A stretch of DNA of 64,000 nt, taken from assembly GCA_038528965.1 (NCBI GenBank), contig JBCBEC010000013.1:1-64000 (forward strand), in the 5' to 3' direction. The first letter of the stretch is position 1. Each line of letters begins with the position of its first letter. Shown piece by piece: positions 34,636-45,300 of the stretch. Below the pieces are notes generated by a model, which worked only from the letters and a program-made list of their open reading frames with translations, did not search any database and had not been told where the DNA came from. Source of the stretch: Lewinella sp038528965 (GTDB lineage Bacteria; Bacteroidota; Bacteroidia; Chitinophagales; Saprospiraceae). The position numbers and the translations under genes are program-made.

Positions 34636-35781
34636 ATGAAAAAGAAAAGTCTGATAACAGGTGCTGTTCTATTAATCCTGGGTCTATTCGTTACGCATGG
34701 CGCACAGGCTCAAACGATTAATTTCACTTTTGCTAATGCTGAAAATACCAATGACGGAACGGATGACTATTACGAGGTGGATGTTATGATCTCAACGGAT
34801 AGTGATTTTAAGTTGGGCTCGGGCTTGCTGTATTTCAATTACAATACTGCCGCCTTTGGCGAAAATGTGCACGCCAATTCCAACATTGAGATCACTTACC
34901 CAGAAGGTTCTTACATTTTAGGTACGGTGAGCTTTTTGAACGTTTATGGCAGCTTTGTCGCCAATGATAACACGACCTCACGCGTAGCCTTTAGCTGGCA
35001 GCAATCCCTAAGTTCAGGCGGCATTGCGGCAGATAATGTGACGGCAGCGGCAGCGGCACTTTTCCACCTCAAAATCAAATACGAGGACGTGAATGAAGAC
35101 CCCAGTCTGTGTTTTGAGAGTGGAGAGGCTTTTGACGACCAGACGTACACGGCCTGCGGACCGGCCTCATTCGCGATTGCCGATTGCACGAACAACCCAG
35201 GCACCCAACTCCTAAATGACAATTTCGACTGTTCATTGGCTTCCTTACCTGTCGAAATGCTGTCGTTTACCATCAAACCAAATGAACGAGACGTACAACT
35301 CACCTGGGTAACCGCAACGGAAATCAATAACTCCCACTTTGAAGTAGAGCGCAGTACAGACGCCCGCACTTTTGAAAAAATTGGTCTAGTCAGCGGTGCA
35401 GGAACCACTCATTATGAACAACAGTACCAATTTGTGGATCAACGTCCTGCTACCGGCACCAATTATTATCGTTTACGCCAAGTGGACTACGACGGACAAT
35501 TTGATTATTCGGAGATTAAGGCTGCCTATTTTGAAACTGGGACAGCTGATTCTCCTACGCTTTCCCTTTATCCAAATCCAACGCTTCATACCCTGCACCT
35601 ACAGTCGGATAGAGGTATTGAAAGTATCCAGGTATTCAATTCCTTGGGCCAAATGGTTTTAGAACAACGAACCTCCGCCTCAGAGTTTACCCATGCGATT
35701 GATGTTGAAGGTTTAGCTGCTGGAACGTATTACGTCAGGGCATCTAATTCCACTCAATTGATCAAGTTTATCAAAGTGTAA
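34636..35781 (+). CDS. Secreted cohesin-like protein with T9SS C-terminal sorting domain
   Basis: 381 residues, signal peptide ending near AQAQ (residue ~26). Residues ~27-185 look like a cohesin-fold beta sandwich (YYEVDVMISTDSDFKLGSGL, LYFNYNTAAFG, ALFHLKIKYED). Residues ~205-295 are an FnIII-like region common in T9SS cargo (VQLTWVTATEINNSHFEVER, YYRLRQVDYDGQFDYSE). The last ~75 residues are a type A sorting domain (SLYPNPT, VFNSLGQ, LAAGTYYVRASN, IKFIKV). Exported through the outer membrane by T9SS and probably anchored there. It is followed by a dockerin-like protein. Confidence 0.88.
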   Translation: MKKKSLITGAVLLILGLFVTHGAQAQTINFTFANAENTNDGTDDYYEVDVMISTDSDFKLGSGLLYFNYNTAAFGENVHANSNIEITYPEGSYILGTVSFLNVYGSFVANDNTTSRVAFSWQQSLSSGGIAADNVTAAAAALFHLKIKYEDVNEDPSLCFESGEAFDDQTYTACGPASFAIADCTNNPGTQLLNDNFDCSLASLPVEMLSFTIKPNERDVQLTWVTATEINNSHFEVERSTDARTFEKIGLVSGAGTTHYEQQYQFVDQRPATGTNYYRLRQVDYDGQFDYSEIKAAYFETGTADSPTLSLYPNPTLHTLHLQSDRGIESIQVFNSLGQMVLEQRTSASEFTHAIDVEGLAAGTYYVRASNSTQLIKFIKV

Positions 35782-35841
35782 ATGATCCTACCAATGATGG
35801 ATACAAAAGCAAACTTTCAAGTCTTTCAAAAGTATAATGTC

Positions 35842-37305
35842 ATGAATATCAAAACCTTAATTATGCTTTTGGCAGTAGGTGCCTCCGTTTTATCCCATGC
35901 CCAAAGCTACTTGACCATCAACGGGGGGCAAGTAGTTATGACCGGCAATGTAGTGGTGCTGGAAAACACCAATTTTGTCAATGATGCCACCTTCGAGGCC
36001 CAGGATGGAACGGTGATTTTTAAAGGGGGCAACAACAGCAATAGCATTAGCGGTACCAGTGCCACTGCTTTCAATAATCTAACCGTGGATAAGTCAAGCG
36101 AGACACTCTGGTTAGCGTCCGATATTGAGGTTGATAAGGACCTGGAAATGGTCTCCGGCATCTTTGATTTAGATAGTTGCTACGTCACCCTAGGCACTGA
36201 TTTTGGCATGCTTATCGGAGAGGACTCCACCACCTACATTATGGCTTCCGATAGTGGTGAAATCATCAAGGTCTTAGCATTGAATGCGCCAAGTAGTACC
36301 AACCCCGGCAATATGGGAATTGAAATCACCGCTGCCCAAAACTTAGGTTCAACCACGGTTAAGAGGGGGCATGTTGCTCATACGATTGGTAGTCAGACGG
36401 CCATTGAAAGATACTACTCCTTTGAGCCCGACAACAACATGGACTTAGACGCAACGGTTAAGCTCTACTATCTAGACCATGAACTCAATACCCTAACCGA
36501 AAGCACCTTAGACATGTATCGGTTAGATGATGACGATGAATGGGCCAACTGTTTCACTAACTCGAAAGACGTTACGGACAATTACGTCGAAGTTATTGGA
36601 CAGGATAGTTTAACCGTATTTACCCTCGGGAAAGGCTTGCTTAAAATCAATGCGAAAGCACTATTAGCCGGAGCTTATGATAATACGGGTCTGATGACAG
36701 ATGACTTAAGATCTGGTAGTCTCTTACCTACTGCTGAGCCCTACGTTGGGCTAGGCTTTGCTCACAGTGGAACAGAAGCTGTTTATGATGGCGTCTTTGA
36801 TCGAACTACTGATGATGCGGTGGTTGATTGGATTCTACTAGAGCTTCGGGATAAGGACGATAGCTCTATTGTGGTGGCCACCAGAGCTGCCCTGCTACAA
36901 AAAGATGGTGACATCGTAGACATGGACGGCACCTCCAGTGTCACCTTTGATGCCACGGCGAATGACTATTACCTGGTGGTTCAGCATAGAAATCATTTAG
37001 GGGTAATGTCTGCTTCGGCTATTAGCATCTCCGAAACTGCTACTACCTATGATTTCACCACTACACTGGCCAATACGCTAGGAGAAAGCAATGGCATCTT
37101 GGATTTGGGAGATGGCTACTACGCCCTCTATAGCGGAGATGCCGACGGTAGCGGGCAAGTTCAGAATACAGACATTTCACCCATTCTCACCATCATCGGC
37201 ACGGCGGGCTATTTACAAGGTGATTTGGACATGAACGGCCAGGTCCAGAACTCAGATATTCAGAATCTACTACAACCCTATATCGGTAAGGGCGAGCAAT
37301 ACTAG
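35842..37305 (+). CDS. Secreted protein with C-terminal dockerin-like calcium-binding repeats
   Basis: 487 residues from the ATG at 35842 (the frame opens right after the upstream stop, but the ATG at 35842 gives a signal peptide ending SHAQS). The N-terminal ~150 residues are beta-helix-like with G-[ST]-x-N turns (TFEAQDGTVIFKGGNNSNSI). The C-terminal ~55 residues hold two Ca-binding loops, GDADGSGQVQNTDIS and GDLDMNGQVQNSDIQ, 33 residues apart, as in dockerin type I. There is no T9SS sorting domain. Given the cohesin-like T9SS protein immediately upstream, it may be held at the surface through that partner; this is inference. Confidence 0.8.
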   Translation: MNIKTLIMLLAVGASVLSHAQSYLTINGGQVVMTGNVVVLENTNFVNDATFEAQDGTVIFKGGNNSNSISGTSATAFNNLTVDKSSETLWLASDIEVDKDLEMVSGIFDLDSCYVTLGTDFGMLIGEDSTTYIMASDSGEIIKVLALNAPSSTNPGNMGIEITAAQNLGSTTVKRGHVAHTIGSQTAIERYYSFEPDNNMDLDATVKLYYLDHELNTLTESTLDMYRLDDDDEWANCFTNSKDVTDNYVEVIGQDSLTVFTLGKGLLKINAKALLAGAYDNTGLMTDDLRSGSLLPTAEPYVGLGFAHSGTEAVYDGVFDRTTDDAVVDWILLELRDKDDSSIVVATRAALLQKDGDIVDMDGTSSVTFDATANDYYLVVQHRNHLGVMSASAISISETATTYDFTTTLANTLGESNGILDLGDGYYALYSGDADGSGQVQNTDISPILTIIGTAGYLQGDLDMNGQVQNSDIQNLLQPYIGKGEQY

Positions 37306-37404
37306 GCGGTACAGACGCATTGCTCCGCGATAGTTATCGGGAGCGTCACTGCGACAAGCGGTTTAAACTCGACTTTTTTACAGAAGAATCAAAAACAACT
37401 TACA

Positions 37405-37755
37405 ATGAAAATCACATTCTTAATGTCTTGCTTTTTCCTGTCAACGCTCATCCTGAGTGCCCAGCAATCCATAGCAGGGGTTTGGAATACGGGAAATGAC
37501 AATACCAAGATTGAAATCGCAGAAGTCGATGGTATCTACGAAGGCAAAATACTTTCCTCCGACAATGACAAAGCGCCCATTGGAAAACGCTTACTCAAAG
37601 ACGTCCAACTAGTCGACGGAGAATGGAAAGGAAAACTATATGCAGCGAAAAGAGAGGAGTGGATGGATGCTGTATTGGAAGCAATAGGAGATCAACTGGC
37701 CATCACTGTGAAAGCGGGCTGGGTGAGTAGAACAGTAGAATGGTCGCGGGAATAG
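37405..37755 (+). CDS. DUF2147 family secreted protein
   Basis: 116 residues with a signal peptide (MKITFLMSCFFLSTLILSAQ). The rest matches DUF2147: IAGVWNTGNDNTKIEIAEVD then GIYEGKILSSD, IGKRLLKDVQLVDGEWKGKL. Function unknown; family members are small periplasmic lipocalin-like proteins. Confidence 0.75.
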   Translation: MKITFLMSCFFLSTLILSAQQSIAGVWNTGNDNTKIEIAEVDGIYEGKILSSDNDKAPIGKRLLKDVQLVDGEWKGKLYAAKREEWMDAVLEAIGDQLAITVKAGWVSRTVEWSRE

Positions 37756-37802
37756 CGTCCTATGTACTCGTTTCGCGGAATGTATTCCGCTATCAATGTT
37801 GT

Positions 37803-37835
37803 AGTTCTCGGAGAACTCGAAGTTCTCCGAGAACT
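37803..37835. terminator. Perfect 15-bp hairpin after the DUF2147 gene
   Basis: AGTTCTCGGAGAACT and AGTTCTCCGAGAACT form a perfect 15-bp stem with a 3-base loop. Each arm is itself nearly palindromic. No T-run follows, so it may be a terminator, an operator or a repeat-derived palindrome; it lies between the DUF2147 gene and the efflux operon. Confidence 0.5.
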
Positions 37836-37942
37836 TGCCTTTCCGCTTCATTTTGCTTAGGACCTCTAATGGCTAAGTACAGCTGCGGGGACGGCTGTTT
37901 TCAAAGTCAAAAATTCCGCGAAATCCGTAAAACGAATTCCAG

Positions 37943-38854
37943 ATGAATTACATAACTCCAATTATACTGCTGCTATTTAGTGTTAATGTACTAGCGCAAG
38001 ATTTTGAACTCCTCAAAATCCAAACTGCCTATTATCCTAGCCAAGCTATTGAAGAGTCGTCTGTAGATGCTGAGGTGGGCTTTCTGGAGTGGAGTGGGCG
38101 AATCGCTCTTCCACAGGTCCTGAAAGACAAAAGAACGATCCTAATTCACAGATTGGGATACGGTAATTTGCGAGTGGATGCAGATGGTACCTTCGGCGGC
38201 ACTGCTATTGAAAACACCAAACATTACCACTCTATTTTCTATAGTTTGGGGTTGATAAAAATCGTAAATCTCAACTGGCGGTTGCTCATTAGCGTAAACC
38301 CAACCCTTGCTTCTGACTTTAGCGATCCCTTAAGCAATAACGACTTGTTATTTCAGGGCAGTGCAATAGCCATGAATACCAAAAACACCAACTTTCAGTA
38401 CGGGTTTGGAGTTGCTTACACTACTCGTTTTGGGCGGCAATTAGTTGCTCCAGCCGGGCTGCTTAAATACAGTACACCAAAGCTCACTTTGGAGGTCCTG
38501 GTGCCAACCAGTTTGTCAGTGATCTTCAACAAAAAGAAAAGGTTTAACTATGGTGTGGCGGCTAGCCTTAATGGTGGCTTATTCAATAATGCTGGTGAAA
38601 GCCCGGCCACTAGCGCCGCGATTGATGAGACAGGTTACAGCCGCCTAAATATAGGACCGACTTTCGCTTTTAAACTGAATGATGCCTTGAAGATTGACCT
38701 GACTGGAGGAATGGCCGTTGGCCGAAGATTGGAGTTTATTGACCCGGCGGAAGAAATATTTGATAGGGCGCCGGAGCCCGGTCCTTTTGTTAGACTGGGG
38801 CTCTCCGTTATTCCGCCAGGAAAAAATGAGGACGTACCCTCCATCAACCTCTAA
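37943..38854 (+). CDS. DUF6268 family outer-membrane barrel protein
   Basis: 303 residues, signal peptide (MNYITPIILLLFSVNVLAQ). Amphipathic strands throughout (LNWRLLISVNPTLASDF, FQYGFGVAYTTRFGRQLVAP, LKIDLTGGMAVGRRLEF) suggest a barrel, and the final residues give a periplasmic tail. The order and phrases resemble DUF6268, with moderate certainty. It is the first gene of the RND efflux operon (14-base gap to the TolC-like gene), so it probably contributes to the same outer-membrane function. Confidence 0.7.
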   Translation: MNYITPIILLLFSVNVLAQDFELLKIQTAYYPSQAIEESSVDAEVGFLEWSGRIALPQVLKDKRTILIHRLGYGNLRVDADGTFGGTAIENTKHYHSIFYSLGLIKIVNLNWRLLISVNPTLASDFSDPLSNNDLLFQGSAIAMNTKNTNFQYGFGVAYTTRFGRQLVAPAGLLKYSTPKLTLEVLVPTSLSVIFNKKKRFNYGVAASLNGGLFNNAGESPATSAAIDETGYSRLNIGPTFAFKLNDALKIDLTGGMAVGRRLEFIDPAEEIFDRAPEPGPFVRLGLSVIPPGKNEDVPSINL

Positions 38855-38868
38855 TTCCCTATTTGGTA

Positions 38869-41205
38869 ATGAGCAATAAAACTCTTTATAGTCTGCTGTT
38901 ACTGCTGTTAACAGTGGGTGGACTCAGGGCGCAAAAAGATCTGACAGTGGCTATCGTTTCGGATGCGGCTGAAGCGGAAAATCATCTTTTTGAAACCGCC
39001 ATTAAGACGGAAATAACAGCTTTGCTGTCTTCACAATATCAACTGAACTTTACGGAAGTCTATACCAATGGAAATGTTGCTCGTATTAACGAAGCACTAG
39101 CCAATGTGTATGCCCAAAACGAGGCGGATGTACTGATTGCGGCAGGGATGGTGCCTAGTAAAATACTCGCGGACCAAAATAACTTTCCGATACCTTCTAT
39201 CGCCTCTATTCAGTTAAAAAGTAATGTTCCTAGCAGTTCATTATCTGCGAATGCAGTGAGCAGTATCTCTAATTTTACGTACATCAACTCGCCATTTAAT
39301 ATTGAAGAAGGTATCCGGATATTACAGGAAATCTGTACCTGCAATAATTTGGCTCTCCTCACCGAGTTTAATCTTTCTACTATTGGTTTTGAGCGAGAAG
39401 ACTTCTATTCCGAAGCAGACGTGAGCATCGAGTGGGTAAGCCTCGACGCTGATTTAAGCAAAGTGGTTCCCCAAATTCCGCGAGAGGTAGAGGGCGTCTA
39501 TATTTTGTCTCCTTTAGCGCAGTACGCTCCCGAGGAAATACAAGGTTTTTTTGAGCAGATTAACGAACGCCGGTTACCTTCATTTACGCTAGTAGATGAG
39601 CCTCTGCTTGAACTAGGCGCTTATGCCGCCTATGCGGTAAGTGATAATCTGAGAAAGATTCCCAGAAGAATTGCGCTTAACGTGGAGCAGATCGCAGAAG
39701 GGAAGGATCCCAAAGATTTTCTGGTTAACCTGGAAACCTTTTCCCATCAATTGGTAGTCAATATGAAGACGGTTAATCAGATTGGGAAATATCCCGCCTG
39801 GACTTTACTGGATAATGCCTTGTTGACTAATATTAACCAACCAAGTACCAAACGCGTCCTTAGTTTAAAATCAGCAATTGCGGAGGGTATTCAAAATAAC
39901 TTAGGTTATCAAATTGAAGCTAAACAAACGCAGATCAGCGCCAAGGAAGTAGGCTTGGCAAAAAGTAGTTATTTACCTCAACTAGATGTCGAGACGACGG
40001 GCTCGTTCCTGGATGAAAATACGGTTGACAACTCCTTTGGCAGCCAAGGGGATTTTAACTGGACTGCGGGTGCCTCTTTCTCTCAATTAATCTTATCAGA
40101 ACCAGCTTTAGCGAATATTGCCATCCAAAAACTACTCTTTGAGAGTCAGCAACAGCTACAAAATCAATCTGAGCTGGATGTCATAGTGGAGGTGGCCCAG
40201 CGCTATTTCAGTTACCGTCAGGTCATGTCGGTTGCTGAATTACAGAATGAGAACATCAAAGCCGTCAATCAGAACTTAAGAATTGCTACGGATAAGCAAA
40301 AATTGGGCTACAGCGGAGCCAGCGATGTGTACCGCTGGCAAACCGAATTGGATTTGGCTAAAACCGAGTTGTACTCCACCAATGCACAACTAAAATCAAC
40401 TGCTTACCAACTGAATGAAACCTTAAACCGCCCCATCGGGGAGGTCTTCGCGATTGAGGATTCCGGCGATATTGATCAACTGGTGGCAGCAATGGACCAA
40501 GTCTTTAGCGTTCTCGTTCAGGATCAGGCTGCCTTGCAGCAACTGTCTGATTTTATGGCGCAAGAAGCGCTGCAAAACCTACCCGAAATCAAACAAGTGG
40601 AATTAGCCATTGCCGCTCAGGAACGGCTCTTGAAATCCAATCGGCGTTCTTTTTACTTGCCCACTATTTCTTTCGGTGCGGGCTATAACTATCCCCTCGA
40701 AATTGTCAATCCGGGCGAGCCACCTCCCATCCCGGATTTTGAAGCCAATGTCAATCCTACCTGGAATGCGGTCTTTAATGTATCAATACCCATTTTTGCT
40801 GGCGCTTCGAGGAGATACCAAGCACAGCAAACAGCAGTGGGCCTCTATCAATTGCAGGATGAACAAAAAGACCTAAGCAACTTACTGGAAGTCCAGGTAA
40901 GAGCTAATCTGGAACTCGTCAATGCTTCCTACAACAACATTCGGCTGACAAAAAGCGCAGCTGAAGCAGCAGAAAAAAATACGGCCATTATTCAAGACCT
41001 ATATCGGTCTGGCCAGGTGGATATCATCACTCTAATTGACGCCCAAAACTCCCTATTGGGATCGCAGATAAATGCCACCAATGCCAAGTACCAATTTATG
41101 ATCGATTATTTCACGCTGCAACGGTCTGTTGGCTACTACTTTCTGCTCGATACGGAAGCTAACAGAATTAAGTTTGTTCAACGTTTCATGAGCTTCAAAA
41201 ACTGA
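38869..41205 (+). CDS. TolC-family outer-membrane channel with N-terminal periplasmic-binding-protein-like domain
   Basis: 778 residues from the ATG at 38869 (a TTG at 38863 is also open), signal peptide MSNKTLYSLLLLLLTVGGLR. Residues ~24-300 resemble ABC-transporter substrate-binding proteins of the ABC_sub_bind type (LTVAIVSDAAEAENHLFETA, DVLIAAGMVPSKILADQN, GVYILSPLAQYAPEE, LELGAYAAYAVSDNLRKI). Residues ~330-778 are an outer-membrane efflux protein with two coiled-coil hairpins (VLSLKSAIAEGIQNNLGYQI; VQVRANLELVNASYNNIRL; DLYRSGQVDIITLIDAQNSL). A ligand-binding domain joined to a TolC channel is unusual. The gene is directly followed by adaptor and RND genes (6-base gaps). Confidence 0.85.
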   Translation: MSNKTLYSLLLLLLTVGGLRAQKDLTVAIVSDAAEAENHLFETAIKTEITALLSSQYQLNFTEVYTNGNVARINEALANVYAQNEADVLIAAGMVPSKILADQNNFPIPSIASIQLKSNVPSSSLSANAVSSISNFTYINSPFNIEEGIRILQEICTCNNLALLTEFNLSTIGFEREDFYSEADVSIEWVSLDADLSKVVPQIPREVEGVYILSPLAQYAPEEIQGFFEQINERRLPSFTLVDEPLLELGAYAAYAVSDNLRKIPRRIALNVEQIAEGKDPKDFLVNLETFSHQLVVNMKTVNQIGKYPAWTLLDNALLTNINQPSTKRVLSLKSAIAEGIQNNLGYQIEAKQTQISAKEVGLAKSSYLPQLDVETTGSFLDENTVDNSFGSQGDFNWTAGASFSQLILSEPALANIAIQKLLFESQQQLQNQSELDVIVEVAQRYFSYRQVMSVAELQNENIKAVNQNLRIATDKQKLGYSGASDVYRWQTELDLAKTELYSTNAQLKSTAYQLNETLNRPIGEVFAIEDSGDIDQLVAAMDQVFSVLVQDQAALQQLSDFMAQEALQNLPEIKQVELAIAAQERLLKSNRRSFYLPTISFGAGYNYPLEIVNPGEPPPIPDFEANVNPTWNAVFNVSIPIFAGASRRYQAQQTAVGLYQLQDEQKDLSNLLEVQVRANLELVNASYNNIRLTKSAAEAAEKNTAIIQDLYRSGQVDIITLIDAQNSLLGSQINATNAKYQFMIDYFTLQRSVGYYFLLDTEANRIKFVQRFMSFKN

Positions 41206-41211
41206 TTAGGC

Positions 41212-42381
41212 ATGAGAATATTACCGCTTTTGTTTATCACATTCATTTTTTTCTCGTGTGGTTCAGAGCAAACTGATTCGACTCCGGAGATACGTCGTGT
41301 TAAGTATGCCGCCATTGAGCAACTGACAGGTCAAGAAACACATACTTTTTCCGGTTCCGTAGTTGCCAAAAATGAAATGGCCCTGAGCTTTAGAGTGTCA
41401 GGTACCTTAACTCAGGTGAGTGTGGCACTAGGTGATCCAGTTAAGAAAGGACAATTAATTGCGGTCATAGATCCCACTGACTATACCATACAGGCCAATC
41501 AAGCCGTGGCGCAAAGAGAGGGTGCGGTAGCAAATGAGCAAAGTGCCGTAGCCAACGTCAAATCAGCCGAGACTCAGCTTATCAATGCCCAAGCTACTTA
41601 CGATAGGATAGCGCGATTGTACGAGAATAACAGTGTTTCCTTAAATGAATATCAAGGGGCAAAAGCAAGTCTGGACGCCGCTAAAGCACAATACGATTCT
41701 TCCGTGTCGCAGTTGAAGTCAGCTAGTACACAAGTTGCCTCCGCTAATCAGCAACTGCAGTCGTCCAATAATCAGGTGGGGTATACGCGGGTATATGCAC
41801 CAATGGACGGTGTGGTTACGGATGTTCTTATGGATGCGAACGAAATGGTGGGTGCTGGTACGGTGGTTGCAGTCGTGAGTTCGGTAGACGAAATGCTGGT
41901 AGAAGTAGGTGTCCCCGAGATTTTTATCAGCAGGCTCAAGAAAGGGCAAGAAGCAGTTATCCAACTACCCTCTTTACCCCAACAGCAATTAGCTGCCGAG
42001 ATAATAGAAGTTGCCTTTGCCTCAGGAAATACACCAGTCTATCCGGTTAAGCTGAAAATCATTAATCCAGTGGCGGATATCAGGCCTGGTATGGCTACCG
42101 CGGTTGATTTTGAAATTGATAATCTCCAGGAAGTAGCAGAAAATCTGCTCACTGCTCCAATTAAAGCAGTAGGGAGTACAACCGATGGAAATTATGTCTT
42201 TCGATTAATTCCTGAGGAGGAAGATGAGGTATACAAAGCGGAAATGGTGCCTGTTCAGCTGGGTGACATCACGAATACTGGGTATATCATCCAGGCAGGT
42301 TTGGCGAAAGGTGATTTTGTCGCGGTTGCTGGTCTGAACTCCCTCTACGATGGGAAGATTGTCAAACTTTTAGAAAAGTAG
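41212..42381 (+). CDS. RND efflux periplasmic adaptor (membrane fusion protein), lipoprotein
   Basis: 389 residues, lipoprotein signal ending FFSCGSEQ (Cys near 18). Adaptor architecture: beta-barrel/lipoyl halves (LSFRVSGTLTQVSVALGDPV, KKGQLIAVIDPTDYTIQANQ) and a long coiled hairpin (AQREGAVANEQSAVANVKSA ... QYDSSVSQLKSASTQVASAN), then VGYTRVYAPMDGVVTDVLMD. Partners are the TolC-like gene upstream (6-base gap) and the RND pump downstream (5-base gap). It bridges the pump and the channel in the periplasm. Confidence 0.92.
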   Translation: MRILPLLFITFIFFSCGSEQTDSTPEIRRVKYAAIEQLTGQETHTFSGSVVAKNEMALSFRVSGTLTQVSVALGDPVKKGQLIAVIDPTDYTIQANQAVAQREGAVANEQSAVANVKSAETQLINAQATYDRIARLYENNSVSLNEYQGAKASLDAAKAQYDSSVSQLKSASTQVASANQQLQSSNNQVGYTRVYAPMDGVVTDVLMDANEMVGAGTVVAVVSSVDEMLVEVGVPEIFISRLKKGQEAVIQLPSLPQQQLAAEIIEVAFASGNTPVYPVKLKIINPVADIRPGMATAVDFEIDNLQEVAENLLTAPIKAVGSTTDGNYVFRLIPEEEDEVYKAEMVPVQLGDITNTGYIIQAGLAKGDFVAVAGLNSLYDGKIVKLLEK

Positions 42382-42386
42382 GCAGT

Positions 42387-45300
42387 ATGAATTTAACAGG
42401 TTTTGCACTAAAGTTCAACCGAGTTACCATCATCGCTTTAATTGTGATCATTGTCTTGGGACTTTTGGAGTATCGCAGTTTGTCTCGGGATAGCATGCCT
42501 CCGTTTGTGGTGCGTGCTGCCAGGGTGATAACTCAATTTCCAGGGGCTAGTCCTGAACGGGTAGAATCCTTAATTACGGATAAAGTAGAAAAGGTCCTAC
42601 AGGAGATTCCAGAACTAAAAACAATAACTAGTACTAGTAGAACTGGGATTTCAATTGTAACAATTGTAGTACGGGATGATGTCCCCAAAAGTGATCTTCA
42701 GTCAATATGGGACTTGGCGAGAAGGCAGGTTGATGGCATAAGAGGTGATCTTCCGAGCGGTATCTTCGGTCCAACTGTGGAGGATAAAGATATTGGTGTT
42801 GTTTATGGCATCATCGTAGGGCTAGAGGCCGATGGCTACGAATACAGCGAGCTTAAGACCTATGCCGATGATCTGCGAGATGACCTCATCGCCTTGGATG
42901 ATGCCGCCAAGGTAATCATTGGTGGTACTGTAGGAGAGCGAGTATACGTGGAATACAATGATGCTAAGCTGGCCCAATTGGGTATTACTTCCAATCAACT
43001 GCAAAGTATCATATCGTCAAGTAATATAATTATTCCCTCGGGCGAAGTAAACTTGGAAGAAGAAACCCTCATTCTGGAATCGTCCGGCAACTTCGAATCG
43101 GTCGAAGTCATTCAGAACCTAATCATTCCATTAGGTAGCTCGGGAGAGACCATTCGTCTTGGGGATCTGACTACCGTTAGGAGGGGATACGTTTCCCCGA
43201 AAGAATCTATTGTGAGAATCAATGGCAATCAGGCGCTAGCCCTCTATATATCCTTGAAAAAGGGGGCGAATCTGATTGAGTTAGGCCAAGAGATAGACGA
43301 ATTGATTCAATGGTATAATGAAAGCAAACTACCACTGGGAATTGAAGCGATCCGCATTGCTTCGCAGGACCGAGAAGTCGAAAAAAAATTAGATGTTTTC
43401 GTTGGCAATTTAACGCAGAGTATCATCATCGTTTTGCTGGTGGTCTTGGTCATCCTGGGCTGGCGGGCAGGTATCGTGATCGCTAGTTTAATTCCAGGTA
43501 CCATTGTCCTCACCTTTTTACTGATGGGCTTATTCGGTGTTGGCTTGAACCAGGTAACCCTGGCTTCTTTGATCATGGCCCTGGGCTTGTTAGTGGACAA
43601 TGGTATTGTCATGGTGGAGTCCTTGCTCGAGAAACTCCAGGAGGGCCAAAGCCGATTTCAAGCGGCAGTAAATTCGGCTAAGGAATTCATGACCCCACTC
43701 CTCATCTCTTCCTTGACCACCTGTGCGGCCTTTCTTTCGTTTTACTTAGCCGATGGTGCGATGGGGGAAATGATGGGTAACATTTTCTTGGTCATTACCA
43801 TGGCCTTGTTATCCTCTTGGCTGTTCGCTTTCACCATTATTCCACTTTTTGCCACTTCCTTCTTGAAGGTTAACCCAGAGGCAGAGGAGATGACCACTAT
43901 TTTTGACCAGCTGCGAGGAACCTATAATCGTTTTCTGAACTGGGCATTGGGTAAGCCCGCGATGACCATAGCTACTATTGTACTTTTATTCATCTTATCG
44001 GTACTTGGATTCAACTTCGTCCCCAATATATTTATGCCACCCAGCGACCGGAGCCTGGTAATCGTGGATGTCAACTTTCCTGCGGGTACCAAAATCGAAA
44101 CCTCTGATTCGCAGATAGCCTTAATCGAACGCTACCTACGCGATAGCCTACAAGTGAAGGAGGAGCCAGCGGAAGGAATCGTCAATTGGTCCTCCTACAT
44201 CGGAAAAGGACCGGAGGCCTATGATTTGGGGTACTTCGCCGGAGAGGCCAACCCAGCTTATGCTCATATGCTCCTGAACACCACCTCTGATGCTGCAAAT
44301 GATATTGTGATTGATCGTTTACAAGACTTTACTACTCGGAATATTCACGATGCAAGTCTGAAAATCAGTCGTTTGGTGGGGGCAGGTGGTGCTGAGGTTC
44401 CTATTGAAATCAGAATTTCTGGTGAGGATCCCGATGAGCTATTCACTATAGCGCAGCGGATTAAAACCCGTTTGTGGCAAACGCCGGGGCTGACTAATGT
44501 AAAGGATAGTTGGGGTCCACGGAGCAAGAAATTATACGTGGATATCAATGATCATAAGCTAGCTCGCTCTGGCCTCACTAACCAAGATGTAGCCTCTTCT
44601 TTACTAACTTCCCTCAGTGGTTACGAGGTGGGCGAATTCCGAGATGTAGAAAACAGTATTCCGATCATCATGAAGCAGGAGGGGAGTGAGAACTTGGCGT
44701 ATGCTGAGCTTCAGAACCTGAATGTGTTTTCGCAAACGCAGGGTACAAGCGTTCCTTTATCCCAGTTAGCAGAGATTGAAATACCGTGGCAATATTCCAA
44801 AATTCTAAAACGTAATCTAAAGCTCAACCTCACGATTCAGGCCAATCTGGAAAGTGGATATCTTGCCAGTGAGGTGATGAATGAAAGTATCCGTCCAATG
44901 ATGCAAGAAGAGGCTGAAAACTGGGCACGCGGCTACGCTTATGAGTTTGGAGGAGATGCTGAAGGTAGTAATGATGCTATGGGGGCGGTTATGCTCAATT
45001 TACCCTTGTCTTTCTTCATTATTATTATTTTGCTTGTTATTCAATTCAATTCCATACGAAAAGCAAGTATTATCTTAATGACCATTCCACTAGCTTTGGT
45101 TGGTGTAACAGGAGGACTGCTAATAGCTAACTCATTTTTTAGTTTTACGGCTTTCTTAGGGATCATTTCTCTAGCGGGCATTATCGTCAACGATGCGATT
45201 GTACTAGTAGATAAGATTGGTACGGAATTAGAAGGAGGCAGAGGATTAATGGAAAGTATCAAAAAGGCGGCCAATGACCGGTTTAGCCCTATCTTGTTGA

